Shown piece after piece: positions 8,545-17,319 of a stretch of DNA of 64,000 nucleotides. The position numbers and the translations under genes are program-made. A model generated the notes under the pieces. It had not been told where the DNA came from. It ran no database searches and was given only the letters and a program-made list of their open reading frames with translations. This DNA is from Enterococcus hulanensis (lineage in GTDB: Bacteria > Bacillota > Bacilli > Lactobacillales > Enterococcaceae). The DNA lies in contig NZ_BJED01000014.1 in assembly GCF_005405485.1 (NCBI RefSeq), positions 3,392-67,391 on the forward strand, given 5' to 3'. Position 1 is the first letter of the stretch; every line of letters begins with the position of its first letter.

Positions 8545-11148
8545 ATGGTTAAAGCAACTGACAAGAAAAAGACGGAAACAATCGATGTCGAGGCCATGAT
8601 CAATGATCTGGCAACGAAAGGAAACGACGCTTTAAAAGTTTTAGCACGCTTTGATCAAGAAAAAGTGGACCATATCGTTCACGAAATGGCCATGGCAGCA
8701 TTAGATAAACACATGTTGTTGGCTAAGATGGCAGTAGAAGAAACTGGTCGCGGAATCGTTGAAGACAAAGCGATCAAAAATATGTATGCTTCCGAATACA
8801 TTTGGAACAACATCAAAGATGACAAGACCGCCGGGGTGATCTATGAAGACAAGCAAAAACATCTTGTCCAGATAGCGGAGCCAGTTGGCGTTATTTGTGG
8901 TGTGACTCCTACGACCAATCCAACTTCAACTACTGTCTTTAAGTCGCTGATTGCTATTAAGACTCGGAATCCAATTGTCTTCGCCTTCCATCCAAGCGCG
9001 CAAAAATGTTCGGCTGAAGCGGCTCGGATCGTGCGCGATGCAGCTATTGCGGCAGGTGCTCCGGAAAATTGTATCCAATGGATCGAGCAGCCATCGCTTG
9101 ATGCCACGCAAGGATTAATGAATCATCCGGGAATCGCGATCGTCCTAGCAACGGGCGGCGGCGCCATGGTGAAATCCGCTTACTCAACTGGTAAGCCGGC
9201 TCTAGGGGTAGGGCCAGGAAACGTCCCTTCTTATATCGAAAAAACGGCGAATATCAAACGTGCGGTGAACGACCTGCTCGTTTCCAAAACATTTGATAGC
9301 GGAATGATCTGTGCTTCTGAACAAGCAGTGATTGTTGACAAAGAAATCTATGAAGATGTGAAGAAGGAGTTCCAAGCGCATCAAGTTTACTTTGTTAAGA
9401 AAAATGAATTGCGCCAGTTAGAAGCTGTTGTGATGAACGAAGGCAAATATGCCGTTAATCCAAAAATCGTCGGCTTCTCTGCAAAAGCGATCGCTGATTT
9501 AGCCGGTATCGGTGTACCAGAAGGAACAAAAATGCTCGTTGCTGAAATTGACGGTGTAGGACCAGATTATCCATTGTCTCGTGAAAAACTGTCTCCTGTC
9601 TTAGCAATGATCAAATCAAATAATACGGAGCACGGTCTTGATTTATCTGAGGCGATGTTGGAATTAGGCGGTCTAGGACATACCGCGGTCATCCATACCG
9701 AAGATTCCGATGTTGAATTGGAATTCAGCTTGCGGATGAAGGCTTGCCGGATCTTGGTGAATTCACCATCATCTGAAGGCGGTATCGGAGACATCTACAA
9801 TGAATTGATCCCATCTCTTACATTAGGGTGCGGCTCTTACGGAAAGAATTCAGTTTCTCATAACGTATCTGCCCTTGACTTGATCAACATCAAAACTGTA
9901 GCGAAACGGAGAAAAAACATGCAATGGTTTAAACTTCCACCAAAAATCTACTTTGAAAAGAACTCTTTGTTGTATTTGGCTCAAATGGAAAATGTGGAAC
10001 GCGTCATGCTTGTTTGTGATCCTGGGATGGTTCAATTCGGTTATGCAGATATCGTTCGCGAAGCTCTTGGACGGCGTAAAAATGACGTGAAGGTCGAGGT
10101 CTTCTCTGACGTTGAACCAAACCCTTCTACAAATACTGTTTATAAAGGCTTGGAAATGATCATCAACTTCCAACCAGATACGATCATCGCTCTGGGCGGC
10201 GGTTCTGCAATGGATGCGGCGAAAGGAATGTGGATGTTCTTTGAACACCCAGATACTTCATTCTTCGGCGCGAAACAAAAATTCTTGGATATCCGTAAAC
10301 GGACATACGGGATCGAACCACCAGAGAAAACACAGCTAGTATGTATTCCGACGACTTCGGGTACCGGTGCTGAGGTTACACCGTTTGCCGTTATCACAGA
10401 TAGCGAAACACATGTGAAATACCCGTTAGCAGACTATGCCTTGACTCCAAATGTAGCGATTATCGATCCGCAGTTTGTACTAACACTGCCTTCTTCAATC
10501 GCAGCGGATACGGGGATGGATGTGCTGACTCACGCGATCGAGTCTTATGTCTCTGTCATGGCATCTGACTATACCCGCGGACTGAGCCTGCAAGCGATCC
10601 AAATCGTCTTTGACTACTTAGAAAAATCAGTGAAAAATGGCGATGAGGAATCACGCGAGAAGATGCATAATGCTTCTGCGATGGCTGGGATGGCCTTTGC
10701 CAATGCCTTCTTAGGAATCTGTCACTCTGTCGCTCATAAGATCGGTGGCGAATACGGCATTCCTCATGGACGGACCAATGCGATCCTATTGCCGCATATC
10801 ATCCGTTACAATGCTAAGGACCCGCAAAAACATGCGATGTTCCCTAAATATGACTACTTCCGTGCGGATGCTGACTATGCAGCTATCGCGAAATTCTTAG
10901 GTCTTAAAGGCAAGACGACAGCTGAATTGGTCGAAGCTTTAGCAACGGCTGTCTACGATCTAGGCGTATCAGTTGGGATCGACATGAATCTGAAAGCACA
11001 AGGTGTGACACAAGAAAAACTAGATTCTACTGTTGACCGGATGGCTGAGTTGGCCTATGAAGACCAATGTACAACAGCAAATCCAAAAGAACCATTGATC
11101 AGTGAACTAAAAGAAATAATCGTTACCAGCTTCGATTACCAACCGTAA
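8545..11148 (+). CDS. adhE: Bifunctional acetaldehyde-CoA/alcohol dehydrogenase
   Basis: 867 aa from ATG 8545, chosen because TTAGGAGGAA lies at ideal spacing; a TTG-type upstream extension is not needed. It converts acetyl-CoA to acetaldehyde and then ethanol, regenerating two NAD+ in fermentation. The N-terminal half is an aldehyde dehydrogenase with nucleophile Cys256 (MICASEQ) and the glycine-rich GVGPGNVPSY. The C-terminal half is an iron-dependent alcohol dehydrogenase (IALGGGSAMDAAKGMW, HAIESYVS, HSVAHKIGGEYGIPHGRTN with metal-binding His residues). Full-length AdhE proteins are ~860–890 aa and form spirosomes. It is monocistronic between its own promoter and a strong terminator. Confidence 0.98.
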   Translation: MVKATDKKKTETIDVEAMINDLATKGNDALKVLARFDQEKVDHIVHEMAMAALDKHMLLAKMAVEETGRGIVEDKAIKNMYASEYIWNNIKDDKTAGVIYEDKQKHLVQIAEPVGVICGVTPTTNPTSTTVFKSLIAIKTRNPIVFAFHPSAQKCSAEAARIVRDAAIAAGAPENCIQWIEQPSLDATQGLMNHPGIAIVLATGGGAMVKSAYSTGKPALGVGPGNVPSYIEKTANIKRAVNDLLVSKTFDSGMICASEQAVIVDKEIYEDVKKEFQAHQVYFVKKNELRQLEAVVMNEGKYAVNPKIVGFSAKAIADLAGIGVPEGTKMLVAEIDGVGPDYPLSREKLSPVLAMIKSNNTEHGLDLSEAMLELGGLGHTAVIHTEDSDVELEFSLRMKACRILVNSPSSEGGIGDIYNELIPSLTLGCGSYGKNSVSHNVSALDLINIKTVAKRRKNMQWFKLPPKIYFEKNSLLYLAQMENVERVMLVCDPGMVQFGYADIVREALGRRKNDVKVEVFSDVEPNPSTNTVYKGLEMIINFQPDTIIALGGGSAMDAAKGMWMFFEHPDTSFFGAKQKFLDIRKRTYGIEPPEKTQLVCIPTTSGTGAEVTPFAVITDSETHVKYPLADYALTPNVAIIDPQFVLTLPSSIAADTGMDVLTHAIESYVSVMASDYTRGLSLQAIQIVFDYLEKSVKNGDEESREKMHNASAMAGMAFANAFLGICHSVAHKIGGEYGIPHGRTNAILLPHIIRYNAKDPQKHAMFPKYDYFRADADYAAIAKFLGLKGKTTAELVEALATAVYDLGVSVGIDMNLKAQGVTQEKLDSTVDRMAELAYEDQCTTANPKEPLISELKEIIVTSFDYQP

Positions 11149-11158
11149 CTCCATACAG

Positions 11159-11198
11159 CAAAAGCCCCGCGATGATTAAATTCATCGCAGGGCTTTTG
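11159..11198. terminator. Bidirectional terminator between adhE and the P-ATPase
   Basis: The hairpin AAAGCCCCGCGATGA / TCATCGCAGGGCTTT with A and T flanks serves the two convergent genes. Confidence 0.85.
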
Positions 11199-11224
11199 TC
11201 ATTTATAATAGAAGAAACACAGTC

Positions 11225-13867
11225 TTAAATTTCTTCTGGATCTACTTCTGGTGCTTTATGGAATTTGATCAGCTCGTTGACAATCAGCGGAACGATCGAT
11301 AATAAAATAGCGATGATCCAATGATTCATACTGATTGGAACAAGATAGAATAATTCTTGTGTCTGAGGAATCAAGGCGATCGCCGTTGTGATCCCAAGTG
11401 CCAACCAAGCCATTTGAGCCAATGATTTATTAGTTGCCAAATCGACTTTAAACATCGATTTGCTGCTGCGTACATTGAAGACGTGCAGGATAGATGAGTA
11501 AGCCAATACTAGAAACGCAACCGTTTGACCAACTTCTAAACTTGGCGGTGTAAAGTAGCTGATGTGCTCCACAAATGCGCCAATGTAAAAACCGATCAAG
11601 GTCACAACCGTAAACACGGCGGCATTCAAGCCGATCTTTTGCCATAGTCCTCGAGCAAAAATCCCCTCGTCATGAGGAATTGGTTTTTCATCCATGATCC
11701 CCGCCTCTGCAGGTTCTCTGCCTAGCGCAAAGCCTGGCAATCCATCCGCTACTACGTTAACAAATAATAGTTGAACAGCCGTAAACGGTGCTCCCCAGCC
11801 TAATAGCATAGCAATAACCACAATAAAAATCTCTGAGATATTACAGCTTAACAGGAAGTTGATCGCTTTACGTATCCCCTGATAAACAGAACGTCCACGA
11901 GCTACCGCATCAACGATGGTCGCGAAGTTATCATCCGTCAGCACCATATCCGCTGCCCCTTTTGCCACGTCGGTTCCGGTAATTCCCATGGCACAACCAA
12001 CATCACTGGCTTTCAACGCGGGTGCATCATTGACCCCGTCACCGGTCATAGCCACAACTGCGCCTGTCCGCTGCCAAGATTTAACGATTCGGATTTTATC
12101 TTCTGGTGTTACCCGTGCATAAACGGATAAGTCTTTGACGCGATCATCTAATTCTTCATCGCTCATCTTTTGCAGCTGAGCGCCGGAGATCGCCTCTTTC
12201 CGACTCTTCATGATGCCTAATTCTTTTGCAATCGCTCCTGCTGTTACTACGTGGTCACCAGTAATCATGACTGTTTTGATGCCCGCCTTTTTCGCACGCG
12301 CAATCGCCGCTTTTGATTCTGGACGCGGCGGATCGATCATCCCGATCAATCCCATCAAGCGTAAATTCTTTTCCAACGCTTCTGAGGTGATCTCTGTTGG
12401 TTCTTCCTCATGGATCGCATATCCCACAGCAATCACCCGCAATGCTTTTTTCCCAAAGCGGTCATTAACAATCGCTGCCTGATCGACATCACCATAATGG
12501 AATTTTGGTAATAATACGTCGAAAGCGCCTTTTGTGATGGAGATAAATTTCTTCCCGCGCTTATGTACAGTCGTCATCATTTTTCGATCAGAATCGAAAG
12601 GAATTTCACCGATCCGCGGATATTTTTCTTCCAGCTCAGCTTTCGTATGATAATTTTCTTCTACTGCGCGAACGATCGCCGCTTCTGTAGGATTGCCTTT
12701 GATTTCTAATTCATTGTCATCATTTTCCACGATAACATCGGTACACAAAGCCGCAATGCTTAACACCTCCATCGCTTCTTCCGTCATACCTTCTTCAGTA
12801 TCGACCACAGAATCACCATGTGTCCATACTCGTCGAACACGCATTTTATTTTGCGTCAATGTCCCTGTTTTATCGGAACAAATCACATTCGCTGAACCTA
12901 ACGTTTCTACAGCCGGCAATCTGCGAATGATCGCATTTTTCTGTGCCATCTTCTGAACGCCATAGGCCAACGTTAGCGTCACAATAACCGTCAGTGTTTC
13001 AGGAACCGCAGCGACTGCTAAAGAAATCGCCGTGATGAACATGTCCAACATCGGTTCGCCTTGCATCTCTCCAATGAAAAACACAAAAGCCGCAGCTGCC
13101 AAAGCGATCAAACTGATCCGTTTTCCTAACTGATTTAATCGTTTTTGCAGAGGTGTTTTTTGAGTTTCATCACTATTTAAAAGACCAGCAATTTTCCCCA
13201 TTTCAGTTTCCATACCAGTCGCCGTAACAATTGCTTTTCCGCGACCATTTACCACCGTTGAGCCTTTGTAAAGCATATTCAAACGATCGCCTAAGGAGTC
13301 ATCTTCTTCTCCAAGATAGTCGGCCTCTTTCATGACCGGTTCGCTTTCACCAGTCAAAGCTGATTCTTCTACTCGCAGCTGTGAAGCTTCCGCAATACGA
13401 GCATCCGCCGTGATCATCGTTCCTGATTCCAGCAGCAAGGTGTCTCCCGGCACCAGATCTTCTGCATCAATCTCAAGCTGCTTGCCGTCACGTATGACGG
13501 TCGCCGTCTGCTTGTTCATATCCTGCAATGCCGATAAGGCTTTTTCCGCATTTCCTTCTTGAACAATCGCTAAAACCGAATTAATAATAACAATCGCAAT
13601 AATCAGAAAGCTTTCAAAATAATCGCCGTGATCCGTGGCAATCGCTGTGTATAGCGAGATTATCGCTGCCACCAATAAAATAATCGTCGTGAAATCTGTT
13701 AGACTATGAAAAAATTTCTTTACCAGCGATTCTTTAGGCGCCTCTTCAAACTTATTTTTTCCGTTATTTTTTATCTTTTCTTCAACTTTTTTTTCCGTCA
13801 ATCCATTATCTAAATCTGCACCATACTCGCTTGTCACAGTATCTACTGTCTCTTTGTAGGGTTCCAT
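11225..13867 (-). CDS. P-type ATPase, Ca2+-transporting (type II) family
   Basis: 880 aa, membrane pump. The N-terminal cation-ATPase domain is followed by transmembrane pairs at ~55–100 and ~245–295, the actuator loop LTGES, the phosphorylation motif DKTGTLTQNKM with Asp332, nucleotide-binding KGAFDVLLP, TMTGDGVNDAPALKASD, and a C-terminal group of six helices. This layout matches PMCA/SERCA-type Ca2+ pumps. The M4 motif reads VAAVPETLTVIV where PEGL or PEAL is usual; the key Glu is kept. The start has AGGAGGAAT upstream. It probably exports Ca2+, though Mn2+ or another cation cannot be excluded. Confidence 0.92.
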   Translation of the reverse strand: MEPYKETVDTVTSEYGADLDNGLTEKKVEEKIKNNGKNKFEEAPKESLVKKFFHSLTDFTTIILLVAAIISLYTAIATDHGDYFESFLIIAIVIINSVLAIVQEGNAEKALSALQDMNKQTATVIRDGKQLEIDAEDLVPGDTLLLESGTMITADARIAEASQLRVEESALTGESEPVMKEADYLGEEDDSLGDRLNMLYKGSTVVNGRGKAIVTATGMETEMGKIAGLLNSDETQKTPLQKRLNQLGKRISLIALAAAAFVFFIGEMQGEPMLDMFITAISLAVAAVPETLTVIVTLTLAYGVQKMAQKNAIIRRLPAVETLGSANVICSDKTGTLTQNKMRVRRVWTHGDSVVDTEEGMTEEAMEVLSIAALCTDVIVENDDNELEIKGNPTEAAIVRAVEENYHTKAELEEKYPRIGEIPFDSDRKMMTTVHKRGKKFISITKGAFDVLLPKFHYGDVDQAAIVNDRFGKKALRVIAVGYAIHEEEPTEITSEALEKNLRLMGLIGMIDPPRPESKAAIARAKKAGIKTVMITGDHVVTAGAIAKELGIMKSRKEAISGAQLQKMSDEELDDRVKDLSVYARVTPEDKIRIVKSWQRTGAVVAMTGDGVNDAPALKASDVGCAMGITGTDVAKGAADMVLTDDNFATIVDAVARGRSVYQGIRKAINFLLSCNISEIFIVVIAMLLGWGAPFTAVQLLFVNVVADGLPGFALGREPAEAGIMDEKPIPHDEGIFARGLWQKIGLNAAVFTVVTLIGFYIGAFVEHISYFTPPSLEVGQTVAFLVLAYSSILHVFNVRSSKSMFKVDLATNKSLAQMAWLALGITTAIALIPQTQELFYLVPISMNHWIIAILLSIVPLIVNELIKFHKAPEVDPEEI

Positions 13868-13997
13868 CCTATTCCTCCTTTTGTTATAAAAAAACTACTT
13901 ATATTATTACTATAACATAGGAAAGTAAAAGAACTCAAAGCATACACCTTGCGAACTCTTCAAAAAGTAACAAAATAAATTATTCAAAATAACCAGT

Positions 13998-14012
13998 AGT
14001 AAACGCTTTCAA
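13998..14012 (-). promoter_or_regulatory. cre box (CcpA site) over the RNA promoter
   Basis: The minus strand reads TTGAAAGCGTTTACT, a full match to WTGNAANCGNWNNCW. It overlaps the -35 position of the promoter at 14007–14035, so carbon catabolite repression of that transcript is expected. Confidence 0.75.
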
Positions 14013-14035
14013 AAAATGACTAGTTGTGCTATATT
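14007..14035 (+). promoter_or_regulatory. Promoter of the candidate structured RNA
   Basis: An extended -10, TGC-TATATT (14027–14035), has a weak -35 (TTTCAA, 14007–14012). Transcription would begin near 14042. Confidence 0.6.
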
Positions 14036-14041
14036 ATAGAT

Positions 14042-14416
14042 ACAAGGAAGGAGGAACTTAGATCATTCGAAGGATTTCTCGATAAGGAAGTAGAAAAAAG
14101 TAAACAATAAAATTGTTAGTAATACAAGATTCACCTAAAAGTTGTCAAGAGTGTATGTGTGAAGTATTTCTTTATAAATAGTGAATGCGTATCAGAGGTT
14201 GAGTAGTACATCAAACACACAAGTAAAAAGATACGTAAGTAAGAAAAGTTTCTTAAAACTGAATAAAAGTGAAAACGTAGTAAAAACAAATATTTATGTT
14301 TATAGTCAAGAAATTCATGTAATACTTTGCATGTATCATATAAAGTAATATAAAATTCGAATGAACTAATCCTTCCGATATTCTAAGAGCCAGGCAGTCG
14401 AGAGCCTGGCTTTTTT
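14042..14416 (+). ncRNA. Candidate ~375-nt structured non-coding RNA
   Basis: No ORF of note lies between the promoter (14007–14035) and a strong terminator (14387–14416). The two ends can pair over a long distance. GGAAGGA (14046–14052) complements TCCTTCC (14370–14376), and TCATTCGAA (14063–14071) complements TTCGAATGA (14356–14364), in nested order, as in closed RNAs such as 6S or SRP RNA. I do not recognise it as tmRNA, RNase P, 6S or SRP RNA. A long regulatory leader is less likely because the terminator precedes the next gene by ~195 bp. Confidence 0.6.
14387..14416 (+). terminator. Terminator of the candidate RNA
   Basis: GCCAGGC–AGTCGAGA–GCCTGGC is followed by TTTTTT. Confidence 0.85.
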
Positions 14417-14489
14417 GTGTTTAAGTTTGCAATCCATTGAAACAACAACGATTTGAAGCGGTTTTGTAAAAATTGATTGCCAAAAGTTT

Positions 14490-14553
14490 GCACTGAATTG
14501 CACTGTTTTGAACATCAATTTTAGCCAAGTTTTAGCCACTTTCTAAGACCTAA
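14490..14553 (+). repeat. Two short tandem doublets upstream of the 108-aa ORF
   Basis: TGCACTGAATTGCACTG contains TGCACTG twice (10 bp apart), and TTTTAGCCAAGTTTTAGCCA contains TTTTAGCCA twice (11 bp apart). Spacing near one helical turn suggests protein binding sites, such as integrase-arm or regulator sites. Their function is not established. Confidence 0.4.
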
Positions 14554-14611
14554 AAACGAGGCTTACGCCCTATGAAATCACCGAAAATAAAACATAGGGA
14601 GTGGCTTAAAT

Positions 14612-14938
14612 ATGGGATTCAATTACGATCAAAAAAGAAAAGATTATCTCGTTGGCGAGATTTCACATGAAGAATTTTATTTAGAATTTGCAGACGCGAT
14701 CAATTTCGATGACCTTGCATCGTTAGTGCCAGCGGATGCTTGTAAATCGCGTGATCCACATCTAAATGATGTTCCATTAAGATTGTGGGATTATCGGTTC
14801 TCTGAGGTACGGTTCTTACTATCACGAGCAATCAACCAAGGGCGTCTCATCAAACGATTAAACGGACTATCAGCAGCGGAATCTGCTTGCTTGTTGAAAG
14901 ACGTTGCTAGAGAATGTATGACTGCTGTATTAATTTAA
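14612..14938 (+). CDS. Small hypothetical protein of mobile-element type
   Basis: 108 aa with AGGGAG upstream of ATG 14612. There is no signal peptide or membrane helix. It opens with MGFNYDQKRKDYLVGEISHEEFY-like helical sequence, followed by a distinctive SRDPHLNDVPLRLWDYRF and a helical C-terminus. From memory, similar small proteins with DPH-ND-PL--WD occur in conjugative plasmids and integrative elements of Firmicutes, but I cannot name a function. It stands alone, flanked by gene-free DNA and preceded by doublet repeats, which fits a remnant of an integrated element. Confidence 0.6.
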   Translation: MGFNYDQKRKDYLVGEISHEEFYLEFADAINFDDLASLVPADACKSRDPHLNDVPLRLWDYRFSEVRFLLSRAINQGRLIKRLNGLSAAESACLLKDVARECMTAVLI

Positions 14939-15180
14939 AAAGCATTCCGGTATCATATATCGGGCGGTATGCCAATCAGACATCTAATTCAATAGAAGCA
15001 TGGCTTTTCCTATTGAATCTATATAAATAATCCGAGCTGCATCATTTTATTGATTTATTTGTCATACACTAAAAATTATCTTACTTACTTAAGAAAAGTT
15101 TCATAAACTAACTTATGTGACTAATAAGCTAATTCATGAAACAAGAAAATAGTAAATTTGTTGATTCATATTTTGGTCTA
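14939..15180. other. Gene-free stretch with two hairpins
   Basis: ATTCAATAG…CTATTGAAT (about 14988–15018) lies after the small ORF and may end its transcript. A second dyad, GTTTCAT (15098–15104) with ATGAAAC (15136–15142), contains inner pairing ACTTAT/ATAAGC. No gene is seen. Confidence 0.45.
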
Positions 15181-15211
15181 AAGAAAAAAGACGACTATAT
15201 TTTAGTCGCCT
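15181..15211 (-). terminator. Terminator of the LevR-controlled PTS operon
   Basis: The minus-strand hairpin GGCGACT–AAAATAT–AGTCGTC is followed by TTTTTTCTT, ~100 bp after the dehydrogenase stop. Confidence 0.8.
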
Positions 15212-15313
15212 TACAGTTATTACTTCTATTTTTTCAGAAAGCTGAATAACTACTTATGCAAAATAATTACTCAACATTTTACAGATTTTTAAAAAGAGCT
15301 TTATAATACACTC

Positions 15314-16471
15314 TTAAATAACATTATAATATTCTAAAACTTGATTAAACATATCTGATCCTTTTTGAAGTCCAGAAAATCTTTCGATTGCGGCCTCAAT
15401 ACCATTTTCTTTGATGTACTCTTGCAATTCTACTGCTTCTTCATCATCAGAATTATCGTACTTAAAGGCATACGCAGCACCATACAACAAATGATCATTT
15501 GATAGATTATACTCAGCAGCAATATATGCAGGTCCCATTATTCTATCATCTGATGATAATTTGCGAATAGGTTGACGTGCAACTCTGGCGATTGGATCAT
15601 TGATTCCTTCTTGATTATAATCGTCATATCGTTTTAGAATCATTTCACTGATATAATTATTCATTTCATCATTAGAAAAGCCAAATTTCTTTTCCAAGCC
15701 CGCTGCAGATTCAATTACTGCTTTTTTCACTATTTTCTGAATATCTTCATCACGAAGTGCTTCATCAACCATTTTGTATCCTTTTGTATGTCCGATATAA
15801 CTAGTTATTGCAAGCCAACAGTTCACTAAATAGATTTTTCTTTTAAGTACTGCTTCTAAATTATCTACATACTCAGCACCTGAAATAGGTTTACTATCCG
15901 GATCATCCAATTTTTGACGTTCGATCGCAAGTTCATGAGAGTCACTAACTGCTGTGCCTTCTCTCCCCTTATAAATTCCACCAAATACGAACCTATCAAC
16001 ACCTGTATTAGGATACGAACCAATCTCTTTTAACTGATCCAAAGTAATAATACTTGTATCAGTCATAAGATTTACTAACGTATCTGTTCCCATGATGGCA
16101 TTTTCGCACGCCATTACAAGTACTCTGCTTCGTCCCTCATCTAATCGTCTCTTTAAGCCTTTAGCTAAAATGGGGGCAACACTCACTAAATTGCTTTTCA
16201 TAACAGACGTCATAATAATATCTACTTGCGTAATAGCTTCAAGTATCACCTCTTGATTTTTCAAAAGTGATAATGCGGAAACATTATCAATAATCTTTTC
16301 TTCATAATTATGGTTAGTTAGAAACAAACTATAACGGTTGTTTTCGTTTATTTCTTCGATCACTTCATTAGAAACATCTGCAAAGATAATTTCATACCCA
16401 TCCTCATGAAGAAGATCTCCAAGAAAACCCTGACCAATTTTTCCGGCTCCAAAGATTAGTGCTTTTTTCAT
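15314..16471 (-). CDS. Mannitol-1-phosphate 5-dehydrogenase family (polyol-phosphate dehydrogenase)
   Basis: 385 aa from ATG 16471 (MKKALIFGAGKIGQGFLG), with AAGGTGG upstream; a GTG 15 bp earlier is possible but overlaps that ribosome site. The N-terminal Rossmann motif GAGKIGQGF and the C-terminal mannitol dehydrogenase fold with the family's K-LVNC/GHTKGY catalytic region are visible. The family oxidises hexitol- or pentitol-phosphates to ketose-phosphates with NAD+. Genuine MtlD normally sits with a mannitol PTS. Here it is last in an operon with a mannose-type PTS and a 3-epimerase, so allitol/altritol-6-phosphate or ribitol-phosphate are better guesses than mannitol. Confidence 0.85.
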   Translation of the reverse strand: MKKALIFGAGKIGQGFLGDLLHEDGYEIIFADVSNEVIEEINENNRYSLFLTNHNYEEKIIDNVSALSLLKNQEVILEAITQVDIIMTSVMKSNLVSVAPILAKGLKRRLDEGRSRVLVMACENAIMGTDTLVNLMTDTSIITLDQLKEIGSYPNTGVDRFVFGGIYKGREGTAVSDSHELAIERQKLDDPDSKPISGAEYVDNLEAVLKRKIYLVNCWLAITSYIGHTKGYKMVDEALRDEDIQKIVKKAVIESAAGLEKKFGFSNDEMNNYISEMILKRYDDYNQEGINDPIARVARQPIRKLSSDDRIMGPAYIAAEYNLSNDHLLYGAAYAFKYDNSDDEEAVELQEYIKENGIEAAIERFSGLQKGSDMFNQVLEYYNVI

Positions 16472-16519
16472 TTTCAAATAGACCACCTTCTCTTTAACGT
16501 TAAATCATTTATCTATTCA

Positions 16520-17191
16520 TTAACCCAGTACATGCATAAAATCATCGTAATATTTTCCAAAAGTACTTGGATCTTTAAGAATTTTTGAGGCACTACCTAC
16601 TACAAACCCATTGGCACCGCTTTCAAACATTTTTTTACTATTCTCTGGTGTTGTATTACCGTCAACTAAAAGATCTATGTCAGGATTATATGAATCTAGT
16701 AATTGTCTAATTCTCTTTAATTTATCGAAAGAATTAGGAACCAATGTCTGTCCTGCGAATCCTGGATTTACTGTCATTAAGGTCACGTAATCTAATTGAT
16801 CAACACACTCTTCTAAATAAGAAATAGGAGTTCCTGGACTAATTACCAGCCCAGCTCTACAGCCCATATCCTTTATCGTTTGGAGTAATCGATAGGATTG
16901 ATTCGTTGTTTCTGGATGAAAACTAATCCAATCATCTTTTCTGGTATTAAACATAGAAATGTATTTCTCAGGTTCGTTAACCATCAAGTGAAGATCTATC
17001 GGAATTTGGGTCATCTGCTTTAAATCGTTAAAAACAGATGTACCTAACATGATATTTGGAACAAAATGACCATCCATTACATCAAAATGAATGACAGAGA
17101 GATTATACTTATCAAATTGTTTCATGTACTCTTTATATTCATAAATTTTTGGAACCATTATTGATGGAGATATAAATCTGCTTAATCCCAT
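16520..17191 (-). CDS. Ribulose-/allulose-phosphate 3-epimerase family protein
   Basis: 223 aa TIM-barrel of the Rpe/AlsE family. Metal and catalytic motifs are visible: ISPSIM at the start, VIHFDVMDGHFVPNI (His and Asp), DLHLMVNEP, MTVNPGFAGQT, and LLVDGNTTPEN followed by GANGFVVGSA. Rpe converts ribulose-5-P to xylulose-5-P, while AlsE converts D-allulose-6-P to fructose-6-P. The divergence from housekeeping Rpe (DWISFHPETT, DGNTTPEN rather than DGGI) and the PTS/MtlD context favour the AlsE type. It lies between PTS IID (128 bp away) and the dehydrogenase. Confidence 0.85.
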   Translation of the reverse strand: MGLSRFISPSIMVPKIYEYKEYMKQFDKYNLSVIHFDVMDGHFVPNIMLGTSVFNDLKQMTQIPIDLHLMVNEPEKYISMFNTRKDDWISFHPETTNQSYRLLQTIKDMGCRAGLVISPGTPISYLEECVDQLDYVTLMTVNPGFAGQTLVPNSFDKLKRIRQLLDSYNPDIDLLVDGNTTPENSKKMFESGANGFVVGSASKILKDPSTFGKYYDDFMHVLG

Positions 17192-17250
17192 ACACTGTAC
17201 ACGTCCTTTATTTTTTATAGCAGTTTAAATGACTTACATCTTTGTTTGTA

Positions 17251-17279
17251 AATATGATGATGTATTTGATCAGAGTCAA
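17251..17279 (-). promoter_or_regulatory. Possible internal promoter before the epimerase
   Basis: TTGACT (17274–17279), 17-bp spacer, CATATT (17251–17256) in the 128-bp gap after IID. It would allow expression of the two enzymes apart from sigma-54. Confidence 0.35.
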
Positions 17280-17319
17280 TTCAAGACCGTTTACACGAGT
17301 CCCCTTGTTTTTGCTAAAT

